Assembly: GCA_035281645.1 (NCBI GenBank)
Contig: DATEDN010000040.1
Coordinates: 1 to 6,907, forward strand
Direction of reading: 5' to 3'
DNA: 6,907 nt
Origin: JACCTH01 sp035281645
GTDB lineage: Bacteria > Actinomycetota > Acidimicrobiia > Spongiisociales > ZC4RG35
Part shown: piece after piece, positions 6,781-6,907 of the stretch
Layout of the letters: every line of letters begins with the position of its first letter
How positions within the stretch are numbered: position 1 is the stretch's first letter
The notes under the pieces: model-generated
What the model was told of the DNA's origin: nothing
The model's database searches: none
What the model saw: the letters and a program-made list of their open reading frames with translations, nothing else
Program-made: the position numbers and the translations under genes

Positions 6781-6907
6781 CCCGGAAACTGATTCTGTTC
6801 ACAGTCGGGGTGGTGGCTATGACAGTGCTGGGGCTAGGCGTGGCCTTGGCGCAGGGAACGAAAACCGTACGCACCTTGGGAGACGAGGACTTGAAGCCGA
6901 ACGTCGG
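6777..6907 (+). CDS. Exported protein with signal peptide, 5' part only
   Basis: 43 residues are visible before the right edge. The N-terminus MTRK is followed by a hydrophobic core at about 5-22 and an A-L-A cleavage motif ending at residue 25, giving a mature start QGTKTVRTLGDEDLKPN. There is no lipobox cysteine, so it is predicted to be a freely secreted (or later anchored) protein rather than a lipoprotein. The start of the mature chain resembles small exported actinobacterial proteins, some of them cupredoxin-like, that begin GTKTV and continue into a beta-sandwich. The diagnostic copper-binding region would lie outside the window, so no function is assigned. It has a strong Shine-Dalgarno and lies 154 bp after the propeller gene on the same strand, with the GC hairpin between them, so separate transcription is likely. 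Confidence 0.85.
   Translation, partial: MTRKLILFTVGVVAMTVLGLGVALAQGTKTVRTLGDEDLKPNV

Noticed and set aside
1..6907. CRISPR arrays, tRNA or rRNA genes, insertion sequences, attachment sites
   Set aside because: I saw no regular direct-repeat array, cloverleaf, transposase motif or terminal inverted repeats on either strand; nearly all of the window is occupied by four genes.

Overview
The window looks like chromosomal DNA from a GC-rich actinobacterium, possibly an Acidimicrobiia-like lineage. The evidence is GC-rich codon use, GTG starts, strong Shine-Dalgarno sites on the rightward genes, and one very large SARP/BTAD-kinase-STAND-WD40 regulator of a type I associate with actinobacteria. 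The taxonomic call is inference only.

Layout, left to right. (1) Positions 1-350, minus strand: the 5' part of a small three-helix membrane protein that runs off the left edge. (2) Positions 385-5493, minus strand, 34 bp upstream of it in the same direction: a 1702-residue regulator. Its domains in order are OmpR-like winged helix, BTAD, Ser/Thr kinase with all catalytic residues, nSTAND1-type P-loop NTPase, one transmembrane helix, and a C-terminal region with 14 WD-type repeats, enough for two seven-bladed propellers. (3) Positions 5494-5683: a divergent intergenic region. It holds two perfect heptamers TCTTGGA at an 11-bp period, nested in an inverted repeat and 8 bp from a possible -10 element for the regulator. 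(4) Positions 5684-6622, plus strand: a 312-residue exported beta-propeller protein of the PD40/TolB-like type. (5) Positions 6644-6673: a strong GC hairpin, probably a terminator. (6) Positions 6715-6780: a possible short leader ORF. (7) Positions 6777-6907, plus strand: the start of another exported protein, cut by the right edge.

Main interpretation: the regulator carries in one chain the parts that Streptomyces splits between AfsR (SARP DNA-binding region plus STAND ATPase) and AfsK (Ser/Thr kinase plus beta-propeller). The arginine cluster before its single membrane helix predicts DNA-binding, kinase and NTPase domains inside the cell and the propellers outside. That would make it a membrane-tethered one-component signalling protein. 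Its gene is divergent from one for a secreted propeller protein, and the shared intergenic region carries a SARP-style direct repeat. A testable model is that the regulator controls itself and/or its exported neighbour. The domain assignments are well supported. Topology, autoregulation and any partnership with the neighbour are inference.
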